From Pseudovirgaria hyperparasitica (taxonomy: Eukaryota; Ascomycota; Dothideomycetes; Acrospermales; Acrospermaceae), in NCBI RefSeq assembly GCF_010093815.1, contig NW_022985551.1, positions 1,103,311-1,167,310 on the forward strand: a DNA stretch of 64,000 nt. Direction: 5' to 3'. The position numbers were made by a program, and so were the translations under genes. Positions 34,271 through 44,300 of the stretch are shown piece after piece; within the stretch, counting starts at the first letter, position 1; each line of letters opens with the position of its first letter. The notes under the pieces are model-generated. The model searched no databases and was not told where the DNA came from. It worked only from the letters and a program-made list of their open reading frames with translations.

Positions 34271-34818
34271 ATGCCAGAAACAAGTCTAGGCCTCGACTTG
34301 GCTTCCAAAAAGCAACGTACACGAGGCGATTACCCTTATCGTCTAGACTACCGAACGAGATGGTACACAAACGGTCGCAGATCTCGTGATAACAATTTAG
34401 ATTAACTAATGATAGGGCCGATAATGACATGTTTCATCATCTGAACAATCCAATCTATGGTGTTTTGATCGACTCAATTATCAATGAATATCTCATCACA
34501 AAAATTGGATACAACACAACCACATACCCACGCACGGCTCTTGTCGCGAACACATACTGCGACTATTTCGGACAGATGCAGTACCCCGGAATGCTGGATC
34601 TAGGTCTGCGGGTTGTGAAGCTAGGCAAGAATAGCGTCATGTATGAAGTTGGATTTTTTGTTGAGGGCGACGAGAAAGTGAGGGCCGTGGGGGGGTTTGT
34701 GCAGATTTGGGTCATGAGGGAAAGTGGCAAGGCGCCGCCAGAGGGACTGGAGCCGCATGTAAGGAAATCTCTGGAGTCGTTGATGCAATCTGGTTTGAAA
34801 GAGAAATCGAAGCTGTGA
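34271..34818 (+). CDS. Hot-dog fold thioesterase (4-hydroxybenzoyl-CoA thioesterase-like)
   Basis: Two exons, 34271-34362 and 34416-34818, with a 53-bp intron, give 164 aa. The join restores YRTRWADNDMFHHLNNPIYG, the helix-entry motif of YbgC/4HBT acyl-CoA thioesterases with Asp at the active position and the HLNN substitution typical of fungal members. It continues with LIDSIINEYL and the strand ALVANTYCDYF. The length equals that of a single hot-dog domain. It lacks an obvious targeting signal. It probably hydrolyses an acyl- or aroyl-CoA. Its place next to the quinate genes could hint at aromatic metabolism, but the gap of over 1 kb gives no proof. Confidence 0.85.
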
Positions 34819-36777
34819 GCTGGAGTATAGATACCCCATGATCGTGAGATCTTCACCGTTGTGTCTTGCTAGACTCCGCACCAACCTGAACGGATCAAGA
34901 ATAAAATGTCCGTGTAATTTGAAGCTATGCTCGTGTAAGTCCATGGCCGTCTGAAGTGTTTGCTACAGCTCACGCATAGCTTCGGGTAGGATCGTGTTAT
35001 ACACGGAGCCCCTTTACCAACAAAAAAGCGAATAACGAGTGACTCAACGTTTCGCAGGTCAGACATAAATCCAAACTATCAATAGTCGGACCTTCGACTT
35101 TGCACTTAAGCCTCGTGCCCTGAAGCTGATACTCACTCTCAGATTTGGCTTGGTTCCATTTGAGCCCATTTGCTTCCAGTTTTTTAGATCGATCTTGTAA
35201 CAGCAGTAAATGGACTTAGAGAAGGTCTCCCAGGAGCTAGCTCCTTGTTTATAAGTAACCCCTGATTGGTCTGGTGGGTGGAACCTTTTGATTCCTCTAT
35301 AGCAGCGGCATGCATCGCGTGAGTAACCGCAGGAACATAACCCCCGGAAACTCCAAGGTAGACCAAATGGCAATCGAAGTCTATGCGTCAATGGCCACGA
35401 GCTTATGTATCCAAGATCCCATTCTACACCACGTACGTCCACCTAGGCAGAATCAAGAGTAATAACAAAGTCGATTATGACCGCCTTGTTCTTCAATATA
35501 GTTCAAGATCGCTCGTATATCACCCTTCATCGATATCTGGCTTTGTGAGGGATCATAAGGACCTCAGCTTCTTCAGAGTAAAGCACCGTCGCGCTCAACC
35601 TTGCTCTACATTGCGTGTACTCAGGATATAGCTTCAGCAGCCTCGTGAGTTCTGGGATGACGAAGAGGAAGGTTGAAGCTTGGCTATACAGAACATCCCT
35701 GTCTGTCAGGCATAAAGAACATGTACAACATATGGAAAGTATAGTTCAGTCGAAGACCTCGCTAAAACATATGGAAGCTACGGTTATATAGAAACCACAC
35801 AGTGCACCGCACTGCAAAAGTACATTTGTGCAGGCTTTAGCACCTGGAGATTAAAATCCATAGCCCTGTGAGTGGTAAGAGGAAGCAAAGCCTATATGTA
35901 TTAGTGTGAATCATGAGACCTATATAGTATAACAGTGATCACTAGTATTGCTGGTAACCTCCAGTACGCCAGTACGGAGCCTAGAAAGAAGATGCATTCG
36001 CTCTAGATCTAAGATCGGACTTTGCAGTAAATAAGCTCTTCATTTCGTTCTCATGACTCACCCACTTATGCACTCTTCAACTACTCCCTCTCACCCAAGA
36101 ACAGTCAAACCAGACCTCGGTTGTCCGAAGTTCCTACCATCGATGCCGCGTCGCAGCACATTCTGAAAACAGTACCATCGCCGTGAATGCCAACATGGTG
36201 GTGGTCCAGATAGAGTTGAACGAGATTGAGCCTCGGCAGGCGCTGCATCGATCAGTCTTGGTCAAGGGTCTCGATCGCTGACTAGGAGTGTCATGTACGA
36301 AGTGTCCCGGGGACTAGGGTCGGAGCAATCCATGCGGGGACATGCGGCTGCGTTGAAGCCTCCGACGGACACTATTACTCCCAAATCTGGAGAAAAAGAG
36401 AGCTCTAAGGGTATTAATGGAGTTGACATCTCTGATAGCATTGATTGGTTTAGGCGGATGATGGGATGATGTGGCGTGCTTATATGTGGAGCTGGAAGTG
36501 GAGTCGAAAGGAAATGAGGACAGAAGAACGCACGCGAGCAGTGGAAAAAATCATTGAGCGTGAAGATATCTCTTCAACATGATCGTCATTATACGTATAG
36601 TGCGTGCAGTACGCCAAGATCTACCGTTGATGCCTGAAACTGTACAAATGCGTATCGCAGGACATGGAACATGTTCGCAAACGCTGCATGAAGCGCACAA
36701 TTAGTGACGCTATGCCCCTCCTATTGACACTTTCCTCTCCTTGATTAACATCATGTGCTCATTTCCCCGTTAGCTCC
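34819..36777. other. Intergenic, 2 kb
   Basis: No gene is supported. A 127-codon minus-strand frame (35059-35442) and an overlapping one (35184-35366) have no recognisable domain. Sequence between about 35700 and 36000 is rich in TATA/CTAG steps. The right end is the 3' flank of the HsbA-like gene. Confidence 0.5.
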
Positions 36778-37419
36778 TCATAGAGCGACCATCATCGCAG
36801 CCACGGCCGCCGCACCGTATCCGATCATTGCCGTCCGAGCAGGTCCTGGAGCAGCATTTGTGGGTGTGGCAAGTCCAGCAGCGGCAGTTCCAGTTGGTTG
36901 TACGCCGTAAGCATCAAGACCTCGTTTGATGTTTGAGACGATGGGCTGAGATAGAGCGATGGCGACTTCCTTAGTGTCCGCAGGCACTTTGGTTGCGACG
37001 AGGTTGGAGAATTGGACAGCGAGTTGGTATTGCGTCTGAAGACTCATTGCAATAATAGGGCTCAGGCTGCTCATATCGAAGAAGTTCTTGCGGGAAATAA
37101 TGGTATCAATCGACTTTCCAACAACATCGCCCAAGTTGACAGTAGGCTCTGCTAGAGCCAACGATTCGGTGAAAGTGGTCAAAAGGCTTGTGTCCTGGCA
37201 GTTCGCAATCGAGCTGTTAACGGCATCAATCGCGTTGACAGAGGCCTGGTTGAGCGACAGGAGCTGGTCTGTTGAGTTGTACGAAATCAGAGCGTCTGTC
37301 AGCTGCTGTGTGTAGTCTGTGATATTGAGGATGCTGTTCTTGATGGTGTCGACATCGCGAGTGACCAGTGATGAAGACGCGACGCCGGCGGCGAAGAAAA
37401 GGGTAGCGAGGAACTTCAT
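36778..37419 (-). CDS. HsbA-like secreted surface-binding protein
   Basis: A single exon of 213 aa. An N-terminal signal peptide (MKFLATLFFAAGVASSSLV) is followed by a dibasic-type TR before DVDTIKNSIL. The body is the helical HsbA domain with the expected layout: TIKNSILNITDYTQQL, NAIDAVNSSIANC, then LSPIIAMSLQTQYQLA, and paired SNLVATKVP. The C terminus has a Thr/Ala/Pro linker and a hydrophobic end (AMIGYGAAAVAAMMVAL), so the protein may be GPI-anchored. HsbA of Aspergillus binds hydrophobic surfaces and recruits a polyester-degrading esterase. Relatives are often induced during plant or insect surface contact. Confidence 0.87.
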   Translation of the reverse strand: MKFLATLFFAAGVASSSLVTRDVDTIKNSILNITDYTQQLTDALISYNSTDQLLSLNQASVNAIDAVNSSIANCQDTSLLTTFTESLALAEPTVNLGDVVGKSIDTIISRKNFFDMSSLSPIIAMSLQTQYQLAVQFSNLVATKVPADTKEVAIALSQPIVSNIKRGLDAYGVQPTGTAAAGLATPTNAAPGPARTAMIGYGAAAVAAMMVAL

Positions 37420-38740
37420 GGTTGCTGATGCCTATCGGTGATGCTGGGCACTGAAGTGATGATGGTCGCGTCGAGAGAAATGACTTCGCAAGGAGAAGAC
37501 ATGGTAATTAGAGCGTCGATAGTGTCTCTTAAGGGCTCCCTCGTGTCTTTCCGCCTCGGGATCACACATGCAGCACATGCCGCGGCTGGCTTATGAGTTT
37601 GTATCGACCTATACACTAGTCGACGAGAATAGTCTAGATGAGGAGTTGCACAGAACCGGATTGGCCAATTGAGACACTAGCACAGAAGTCCAAGAGTTTT
37701 CCGTCCCCATGCCATCAACACGCACGGCTGGGGTTTGACCACGGGGATCCCCGGGGTCAATAGTTTCGTCCAATCAGAGACGACTTTTATTCTAGAGCTT
37801 AAAAAAGACGGACGGCTCCAGGCTGTGGCGTTCTCCCCCACAAAGAACCACGCCCTCACGTTACCAGACAATAACCATGCTCTTTCCAAGCCTCGTTCTG
37901 TGATGCTCTTTCGAGACCTCGTTTTGAGGGAGAGCTAGACCAATTATACCTCCGACTGTGTGGAGGCGCAAACCCGATGTTGGGGTGCAGCATCGCAGGG
38001 CTCGGGCTGTGTGCGCCTCGACCCCTATCCGCCGTATAAAGAGTCAGGACGTCGTCTTGTCCTTCGGAACATGCTGCTTCCGCTCTATCTTGAGCCGAAC
38101 TCTGAATCACGTATGCTGCAATCGTGAGCGCCGAGGATCATGTATACAGCATAATAAAAGAGTCGATAATAGACTGGCCTAGGTCCAGCAGTAAAAGAAT
38201 GAAGAGCTCGTCCTCGTTGCAAGGTTTTGGTAAGAGTTCTGGCTAGTGAAGTCTGTAAGGCCACGTGATCATTTTTTCTTTGTCTGCCTCAGGCATACAG
38301 ACTAAGTAACCGTGAGACAGAGAGCATGAATCTGCGAATACTTCATTCTTACAATATTCCTGTATGTCTTTCAGTAAAGAAAATTTGAATATTACACCAG
38401 GGTCCAGGGTGGGTGGCTCATTCTGGACCGAACACCGATCCCACATACTGATAATGCAGAGCATCCATGTCAAGGAATACGAGTCCAGTGTGATGGATTC
38501 TATCAGATGGAGATCAGTGGCAGGTGTCCGTGCTGACATGTTCTAGTATCTTGCTTCGTGTATAAGCCTCAATAACTTCCTTACCCGAACAATGCCTACA
38601 ATCCTGAGCATCATATGCCAGGCTCGACCGCCACGCCTCATATGAACATCTCCAAGTTCGAGTTTTTCCCTTCTGCCTTTAGTTTGATGTCGACTTTACA
38701 ACCCGCAATTACGAACACAAGCTCGTTTGATAAACGCATA
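37420..38740. other. Intergenic, 1.3 kb
   Basis: This holds the upstream region of the HsbA-like gene. A pair of imperfect 26-bp direct copies lies at 37876-37927. A 98-codon minus-strand ATG frame at 38243-38539 shows no signal peptide or known domain. No gene is supported. Confidence 0.5.
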
Positions 38741-39613
38741 TCAAGTGGTCCCACCTCTTACAACATCCTTTCCTCTCCGACTCCACCCTCTTCCAACCCC
38801 CAGCTCCGCAATCTGCCTTCTCGTCCCCGAGCCGTCCAGCTCAGATATCCCGGATCCACTCCAATGATAATTGTTCCATCTCGACATGCCATTTTCCTCT
38901 CCACTGTACGCAGCTTTCTGGACAGACTTGTCCCGCACCATCTGTTTTATCCGTCCCAGGTAGAATGCAAGAACAAGGAGTGCGATAACAAGGGGTACAC
39001 CCAAGCCGACGCCGATACCTATGCCGACTTTCGCTGTGGTCGTAAGGCTGTTCTCCGAAGTTGACGTGGTTGAGGGCAAAGAGGGTGAGCTTGAAGATAT
39101 TGGCAAGATATCTGATGGCGCAGAGATAGTGGGTGACTCTGCCGGTGTCACCTGCGTCGAAGATGTCGTTCGAGTACTCGTTGAGAGATCAGTTGATTGA
39201 AAGCTCCCGCTCGCGGTAACAGCTACGTCTTCGAGTGATAACGTAACACTAACAGCTAGATCATCTTGTTAACGCCAAAGGCAACGTTCTTGGGACGGAG
39301 CATGTATGCATACTCGCACATATCGAATCCGCAAAACTTCTCGTCGCCTCTTGATCATCTGGACTACACGACTTGTTGATACACTCTTCGAATTCGGACC
39401 GAATGCCGCTGCTCAGGAGGCGTTGGCAGATGCATGCTACATCGAGGTTACAGCTGGAGAAAGATTGCGTTGTGCATGTTTGCTGGTCTTTGTCAGTATC
39501 GTTCCCATGTCGTTGGGTTAAAGGAGGAATGCGCGTACCCCACAAGCTGGTTGCTGAGAGACACCGAGTCTGATATATATCGCGAGACCTAGCAGTGTTG
39601 TAACCCGTAGCAT
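38741..39613 (-). CDS. CFEM-domain protein with one transmembrane segment
   Basis: Three exons, 39613-39539, 39482-39314 and 39255-38741, with introns of 56 and 58 bp, give 252 aa. A signal peptide (MLRVTTLLGLAIYIRLGVSQ) leads into a CFEM domain whose eight Cys are complete: QPAC, QTC, SSC, VAC-IC, EEC, KSC, SIC, with the conserved Asp in NLDVAC. A Ser/Thr-rich stalk follows. Then comes a glycine-rich membrane segment (VGIGIGVGLGVPLVIALLVLAFY) with a basic cytosolic stop (KQMVRDKS) and a tail of about 65 residues. This layout resembles surface receptors or sensors such as the CFEM-TM proteins of plant-associated fungi. Other CFEM proteins take up haem. The tail carries no enzyme domain. Confidence 0.87.
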
Positions 39614-41439
39614 GGTGCTTGGTATGTCGAAAACCGCTCGTGGCAATCAGGGAGGCAAAGGGAGTACGCGCATCGTGCATATGAAATAGATATCCAGGCC
39701 TAGACAAAACTGATCAAACTGTCAATATGCGGCGTTGTGCCGCACCCCTTTTGGTCCTGTAGTGGTTTCCGATCTGCTGGTGGCTGCATGAGCCAAGCGC
39801 TTAGAGTCGCTTTCTCGGGGCGAAACGTTAAATTTTCTTGTTATGCCGTTGGATCCACGTACATATCCAACCATCGTGGTGCGCTAGCGCTTCGATGTTT
39901 ACACGCCGACCCAGCACAATTTTTGTTGTTGATTGCTACATCTGCGCATCATAGCCATTCTGGACACACCGGTGATCGAGCTTACCATGCTGTTCATTGT
40001 ACTGATCTCCTTGGATTTTTAAACTTCTGTGCACTCGGTCGGCAAGTAAATAGTCTCCAGTTTGGGGAGATGTATAAACGCTCTGAGGCTTGTGTCCAAC
40101 ACCCAAACTAACATTTACGGTTAGCATGAATGCTTTATTTGAAAAGCTGTACGGAATTGATTTGCTTGGTGAAATCACTGGGCTCGAGGCTGCGCTTGAT
40201 AGTACGCTGGAGACTAACACTCTTATGGTGAATATCCGTGAGGAGTGATGAAGATGGGCTGGATAGTATCTGCACATGAGTGTTAGGACTATCGGTCGGT
40301 ATCGGGGGTGCTCATAATCACATTGAGATGGCTGATAGTTTCGAGAGGGCGCTCATCTAGGGGCGGGCATTCTGAGAGCGAGACGAATAGTGACTCTGCA
40401 GGCCACATAAAAATAGAAATGCATAAGTCCTGATAAGCTACGGCGACAGGGTTAGAAGTTCACAGAATAGAGGACGTGACCGTCGAAAAGCGGTCAGGCT
40501 GGAGCTCTCCTTGCCAAACACATGACTGCATCTGAAACGTCCAGAGATCCCGTGTCTCTTCGTAGCTACGGTCCATTCGGGTGTAAGCAAACATATATCA
40601 CAATACCTGGTAGGGGTGTTAGTAGGAATAGCGTCGTGGTTGTAACACGATATCTACAACAGACAGCATAGTTCAGAACGACATGTTACTAGGACATTCA
40701 ACATAGTGATCTCTTGCAAGTTGCAAACCCTCATACGCTGTATCTGACACAACCCGGAGGCTATACATAGATGGAAATTCAAGGAGGAGGAGAAGTGAAT
40801 CATTACGCTAGACTGTCTTTTGAGTAGACTATTGGCACTAGGGCCGATTTAGACTAGGGGCGGCTTTGTTCACACCTCAGCCTTGCATGTGTAGTGTAGT
40901 TGCCTCAGTTTCTGGCACTCTATCACCGACAAGGTCCTCTTAAAATCCCGAAAAGTCGATCTGAGTTACATGTCGAGCCAGCGGGATCGTCTATATTTAG
41001 ACGCGTCTCAAAACAACTGTCCATCGAAATCCAAGCTCAGTAGCTGATTGCGATTGAATCGTATTTTCTTTTTTTCGTGGCTAAGCTATTAGTCGAATCA
41101 GCTAATTGGGCTAATATCCGAGTGTATTGGCGAAGGCACCCATTCCATTGTGGCTGTTTTCGTATGTTACAGTCATCTCCGACTCTTCCCCGATCCATCT
41201 CCGACTTTCACGCCGCGAACACAGTGTGACCGTCTTACGGTAGTCCTGAGCATATGTTCCGGGGGTCAGTAATGCCTTTCCAATAACAACAAGGCCCCTC
41301 AAATCCTGGACAGTCAGTTGTCGAGTGCCCTGGAGTTGCATCGATCGTAGCACCCGATATCACATAGCTGCTCTCTTAGGCGACGTTAGCAACTGCCAAC
41401 GGAGTCACCATCACGATCGATAGCACTGCCAAAAGGATC
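39614..41439. other. Intergenic, 1.8 kb
   Basis: No gene is supported. Frames at 39737-40111 and 39936-40277 overlap on opposite strands without a domain. Sequence from about 40600 to 41100 is AT-rich. Confidence 0.5.
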
Positions 41440-42189
41440 ATGAACATTCGCACAGCGACGTTAGCTGATGTTCCAGCCCTGGCAAACATCGCCGTTACTG
41501 CGATGCCCGACGATCCGCAGGTACATGAATGCCTCATCTCGGCGTCGAGCGGACTCTAATCTAGTGCTCAGTGGGACTACCGTTTTCCCTATCGCCTGAA
41601 GTACCCCGAAGAGCATCTAGCGGCCATTCAAAACGTATATCGCTCTGCAGTGGAAGATGAAGCCTCCGCGGGGACGGTCGTGAAGGTGCTCTGCAACGAC
41701 AAGGACGAGCCCATGGCACTTTCAGTGTGGGATTTGCTCTACCTTGGAAAGGCAAGCGGGGGAATGGCGAATTTTGCACCAAGTTCGTAACGGCGAGTTC
41801 GTGGTGTGCTTCTACTCACGAGGATTCCAGATCCGAATCGTCCGGACGCATCTCTCGTTCGCATGACGGCCTTCTTGAAGGCCTTTCAAGCTGCTCACGA
41901 CAAGTATTTCGACTCTGTATATGGTAACAAGCAGATCAGACTACGGGTACTGTGCGTTCACCCTGACTTCCGGCGCAGAGGCGCAGGTGAGGCGCTCTGC
42001 AATTGGGGATTCGATCTCGCGAAGCAGGAAGGTGTTCCCGTAACGATTGTCGCAAGTCCGATGGGGAAAAGACTGTACGCCCGACTGGGCTGTGAAGTCC
42101 TGGGTGAGTATGAAATCAGGGCAGATGGCGAAGACGAGTCTTGCACTGAAATATGCATGATCTTGAGAAAAGAGTTGAGGGCGAAGTAA
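41440..42189 (+). CDS. GNAT-family N-acetyltransferase
   Basis: Three exons, 41440-41520, 41572-41782 and 41831-42189, with introns of 51 and 48 bp, give 216 aa. The N terminus IRTATLADVPALANIA is the usual first strand and helix. WDYRFPYRLKYPEEH is a feature of fungal GNAT proteins. VLCVHPDFRRRGAGEALCNW holds motif A with the acetyl-CoA pyrophosphate loop (R-x-x-G-x-G). ASPMGKRLYARLGCEVLG holds motif B with the Tyr that often acts as general acid. The second intron was placed by frame and size. Splicing at GC 41752 would not keep frame. The acceptor substrate is unknown; there is no signal sequence, so it is probably cytosolic. Confidence 0.85.
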
Positions 42190-42782
42190 GAAACGAGCTG
42201 AACGAGCCCAACACGTTGACCCAATGTTTCACTCGATCGCGTGTACCTTTCCAGTAAATGCAATTAACAGCCTGAACAAACCCTTACTCAGAAGTTCAAT
42301 GCCCAAGAGAGTTTGAGGTATCACTACAGAGAAGAGAATTCCCTAGTGACCTCAATCATCTCATGTGGCTGTAAATGGTCTGCGAATACGGTCAGGGTGC
42401 AAAACATTTCGCCCATGTTATGCCTAATGTCAACTCCAGCTGCGTGCGTAGGCGATATCTGGACGGTCTGGTAAGCCAACCTCAATGAACTTCTCGACTT
42501 CCGCAAAGTCTTTTTCCACGAAATGCTCAACAAGGGTAAGTCATGCGAGCTATCGCCACGGACAAGGACTCCCGAGAATACCTGCAGAAGTTGGCTTATA
42601 TTGTTTGGAATCCTACTTGTCGATTCACTTGAGGAAGTTTCTAGCTTGTTTCGTAGTGCGCTGAGAAGCTAATTCTCCATTGTAGAATGACCTTCCGATG
42701 GCGAGTATTGGGTAGTGCATGGTAATTGGTAAACCCGCTGAATGGCCTTTCATTTACAGATGTTAAGCGGTATATTACACTA
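42190..42782. other. Intergenic between convergent genes
   Basis: No gene is seen. This is the 3' flank of both the acetyltransferase and the kinase-like gene. Confidence 0.5.
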
Positions 42783-44300
42783 CTACGTTCCCTCTTCGCT
42801 GCTATCACTTCTACTTTTTGCAGCCCTTGGTGGGTTCACCATAGCCTGATGTACTTGCTTCAGTGGTGGCTGCTCCGTCCGTTCCGAATTTTCATCGTCG
42901 TTATCCACTTCCTCGAACGGTCGTTTACTCGTGCTTTGTCGACTCTTGGGCTGCTGCTCCTCTTCTAAAGTCGATTTGGGCTCAGTACAGTCATCCTTCT
43001 CAGCAGCCTTCTCATCTACGCTGTCTTCTTCAATTTCACCAACCTGTACGGCCTGATCGCGCTCCTCATCCTCCATCTCCTCAAGAGCCCTTTGTCCTGG
43101 GCTAGACTTCTTCGTCACGAACAAGTTCGCACTATCCTCTTCTCCCTTGCTATTCCTGCCTGTCTTCTCCACCTCCGGATCCATCGTGTTAGCATCCGGA
43201 TCTCGCAGCGCCGCCACAATCTTATCCGTACCCATCGTATCCCCCTCCTCCGTCTCATTCAGATCCTTATCGACCCAGCCTTCCGTATACGAGCCCCCAA
43301 AATCGATCATCCACAACACATCATCCGCATCAACCAAAAAATTGTCGGCTTTTGCGTCGCCCCAGATCACGCCGTGCTCGTGCAATGCCTCCTTCATCGC
43401 CGCAACCTCACGCGCCCACCGTTCGCGCTTGCGCTGCGGGACGTCGGAATCAAGCTTCATCGTCAGCGGCGTAGCGCCGTGGATCTCGGACTGGAGGAAG
43501 CCGATTGCGTGTGATTGGAAGGTCGTCGACGACGACGACGACGAGACCAGGCCTTTGAGCACGGGAGCGCGTACCCGGTCGCGCAGGTCTGGCTGTGCGA
43601 TGCGTTGCAGGAGCTTTAATTCGCGCTTCGTCGTCTGTGGCGCGACGCTGTCAACGGCCTTGAAGAAGTACACCTCGTCTGTCTTTGTGTCGCGCACGCG
43701 TACGGGATGGTACGGAGGCGGTGCATCGCTGGCAGCTAGCACAACCAGATTGTCTGCACTGTGCCAGGGGAGTTGATGCTTCAGTATGTATTTCGGCAGG
43801 GCGATTTCGTGCTCGAGGTTTGGGACTTTGCCCCTGAGTTCCGGCGAGTCCTCGAGCTCGATGGCCTCGAGGCGCTCCCATTCGTCGTCGACTTGGAGCT
43901 GGAAGAAGCGCAGGGGGGCGTCGAGCCAGGAGCGCAATGTCTTCTCTGGCGGAGTCGAATTTCGAGATCCTGGTTCTATGGGTACTGGAGCAAGTATCCA
44001 GTCTTGTAGTGCCTGCTCGGTAGAGTCGGTGTCGGATATGTGGATGCCGCTGTCTGCTTCGCCGGCTGAGGTGCTGCTGCCTTTGCCACTCTCGCCTGAT
44101 CTTGCGGCGGTGACTAAGGCGTCGAATTCTTTGCTCGCTTTGCTATCTTTGGAGCTATCTGACGGGAGAAGCTTCTCTCTCGCGGCGATGATGTGATAGC
44201 GAATATGCGATCTGGGTTCTAGCACCGTAATTGCGCAGTCACCATCGTCGTCGATGAGGAAGTCGAGGACATGGGGACGAGCACGAGTTGATGAGACCAT
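42783..44300 (-). CDS. Protein-kinase-like protein, fungal-specific
   Basis: A single exon of 505 aa. The N-terminal third is divergent (LDFLIDDDGDCAITVLEP, then a Ser/Asp-rich loop). The kinase-like fold follows: VYFFKAVDS (candidate Lys), KRELKLLQRI (candidate Glu helix), FLQSEIHGATPL, then HEHGVIWGDAKADNFLVD with a catalytic-loop-type Asp and Asn, and VLWMIDFGGS as the metal-binding DFG. The spacing matches the PKL/aminoglycoside-phosphotransferase-like fungal group rather than classic Ser/Thr kinases. The C-terminal 150 residues are a Glu/Lys/Ser-rich disordered tail ending SDSSEEGT. The target is unknown. Six consecutive Ser codons lie near 43527-43545. Confidence 0.82.
   Translation of the reverse strand: MVSSTRARPHVLDFLIDDDGDCAITVLEPRSHIRYHIIAAREKLLPSDSSKDSKASKEFDALVTAARSGESGKGSSTSAGEADSGIHISDTDSTEQALQDWILAPVPIEPGSRNSTPPEKTLRSWLDAPLRFFQLQVDDEWERLEAIELEDSPELRGKVPNLEHEIALPKYILKHQLPWHSADNLVVLAASDAPPPYHPVRVRDTKTDEVYFFKAVDSVAPQTTKRELKLLQRIAQPDLRDRVRAPVLKGLVSSSSSSTTFQSHAIGFLQSEIHGATPLTMKLDSDVPQRKRERWAREVAAMKEALHEHGVIWGDAKADNFLVDADDVLWMIDFGGSYTEGWVDKDLNETEEGDTMGTDKIVAALRDPDANTMDPEVEKTGRNSKGEEDSANLFVTKKSSPGQRALEEMEDEERDQAVQVGEIEEDSVDEKAAEKDDCTEPKSTLEEEQQPKSRQSTSKRPFEEVDNDDENSERTEQPPLKQVHQAMVNPPRAAKSRSDSSEEGT

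Noticed and set aside
37876-37927. Pair of imperfect 26-bp direct copies in the HsbA upstream region
   Set aside because: Several mismatches and only two copies; could be a local duplication without function, and no binding motif is recognised.
41752-41822. GC donor after AAG at 41751 for the acetyltransferase second intron
   Set aside because: The AG|GCAAGC site looks good, but no acceptor keeps the frame. The GT donor at 41783 with acceptor at 41830 does, and has normal length.
43147-43776. 209-codon plus-strand frame opposite the kinase-like gene
   Set aside because: A Ser/Arg-rich shadow of the GC-rich minus-strand coding sequence, which carries clear kinase motifs.
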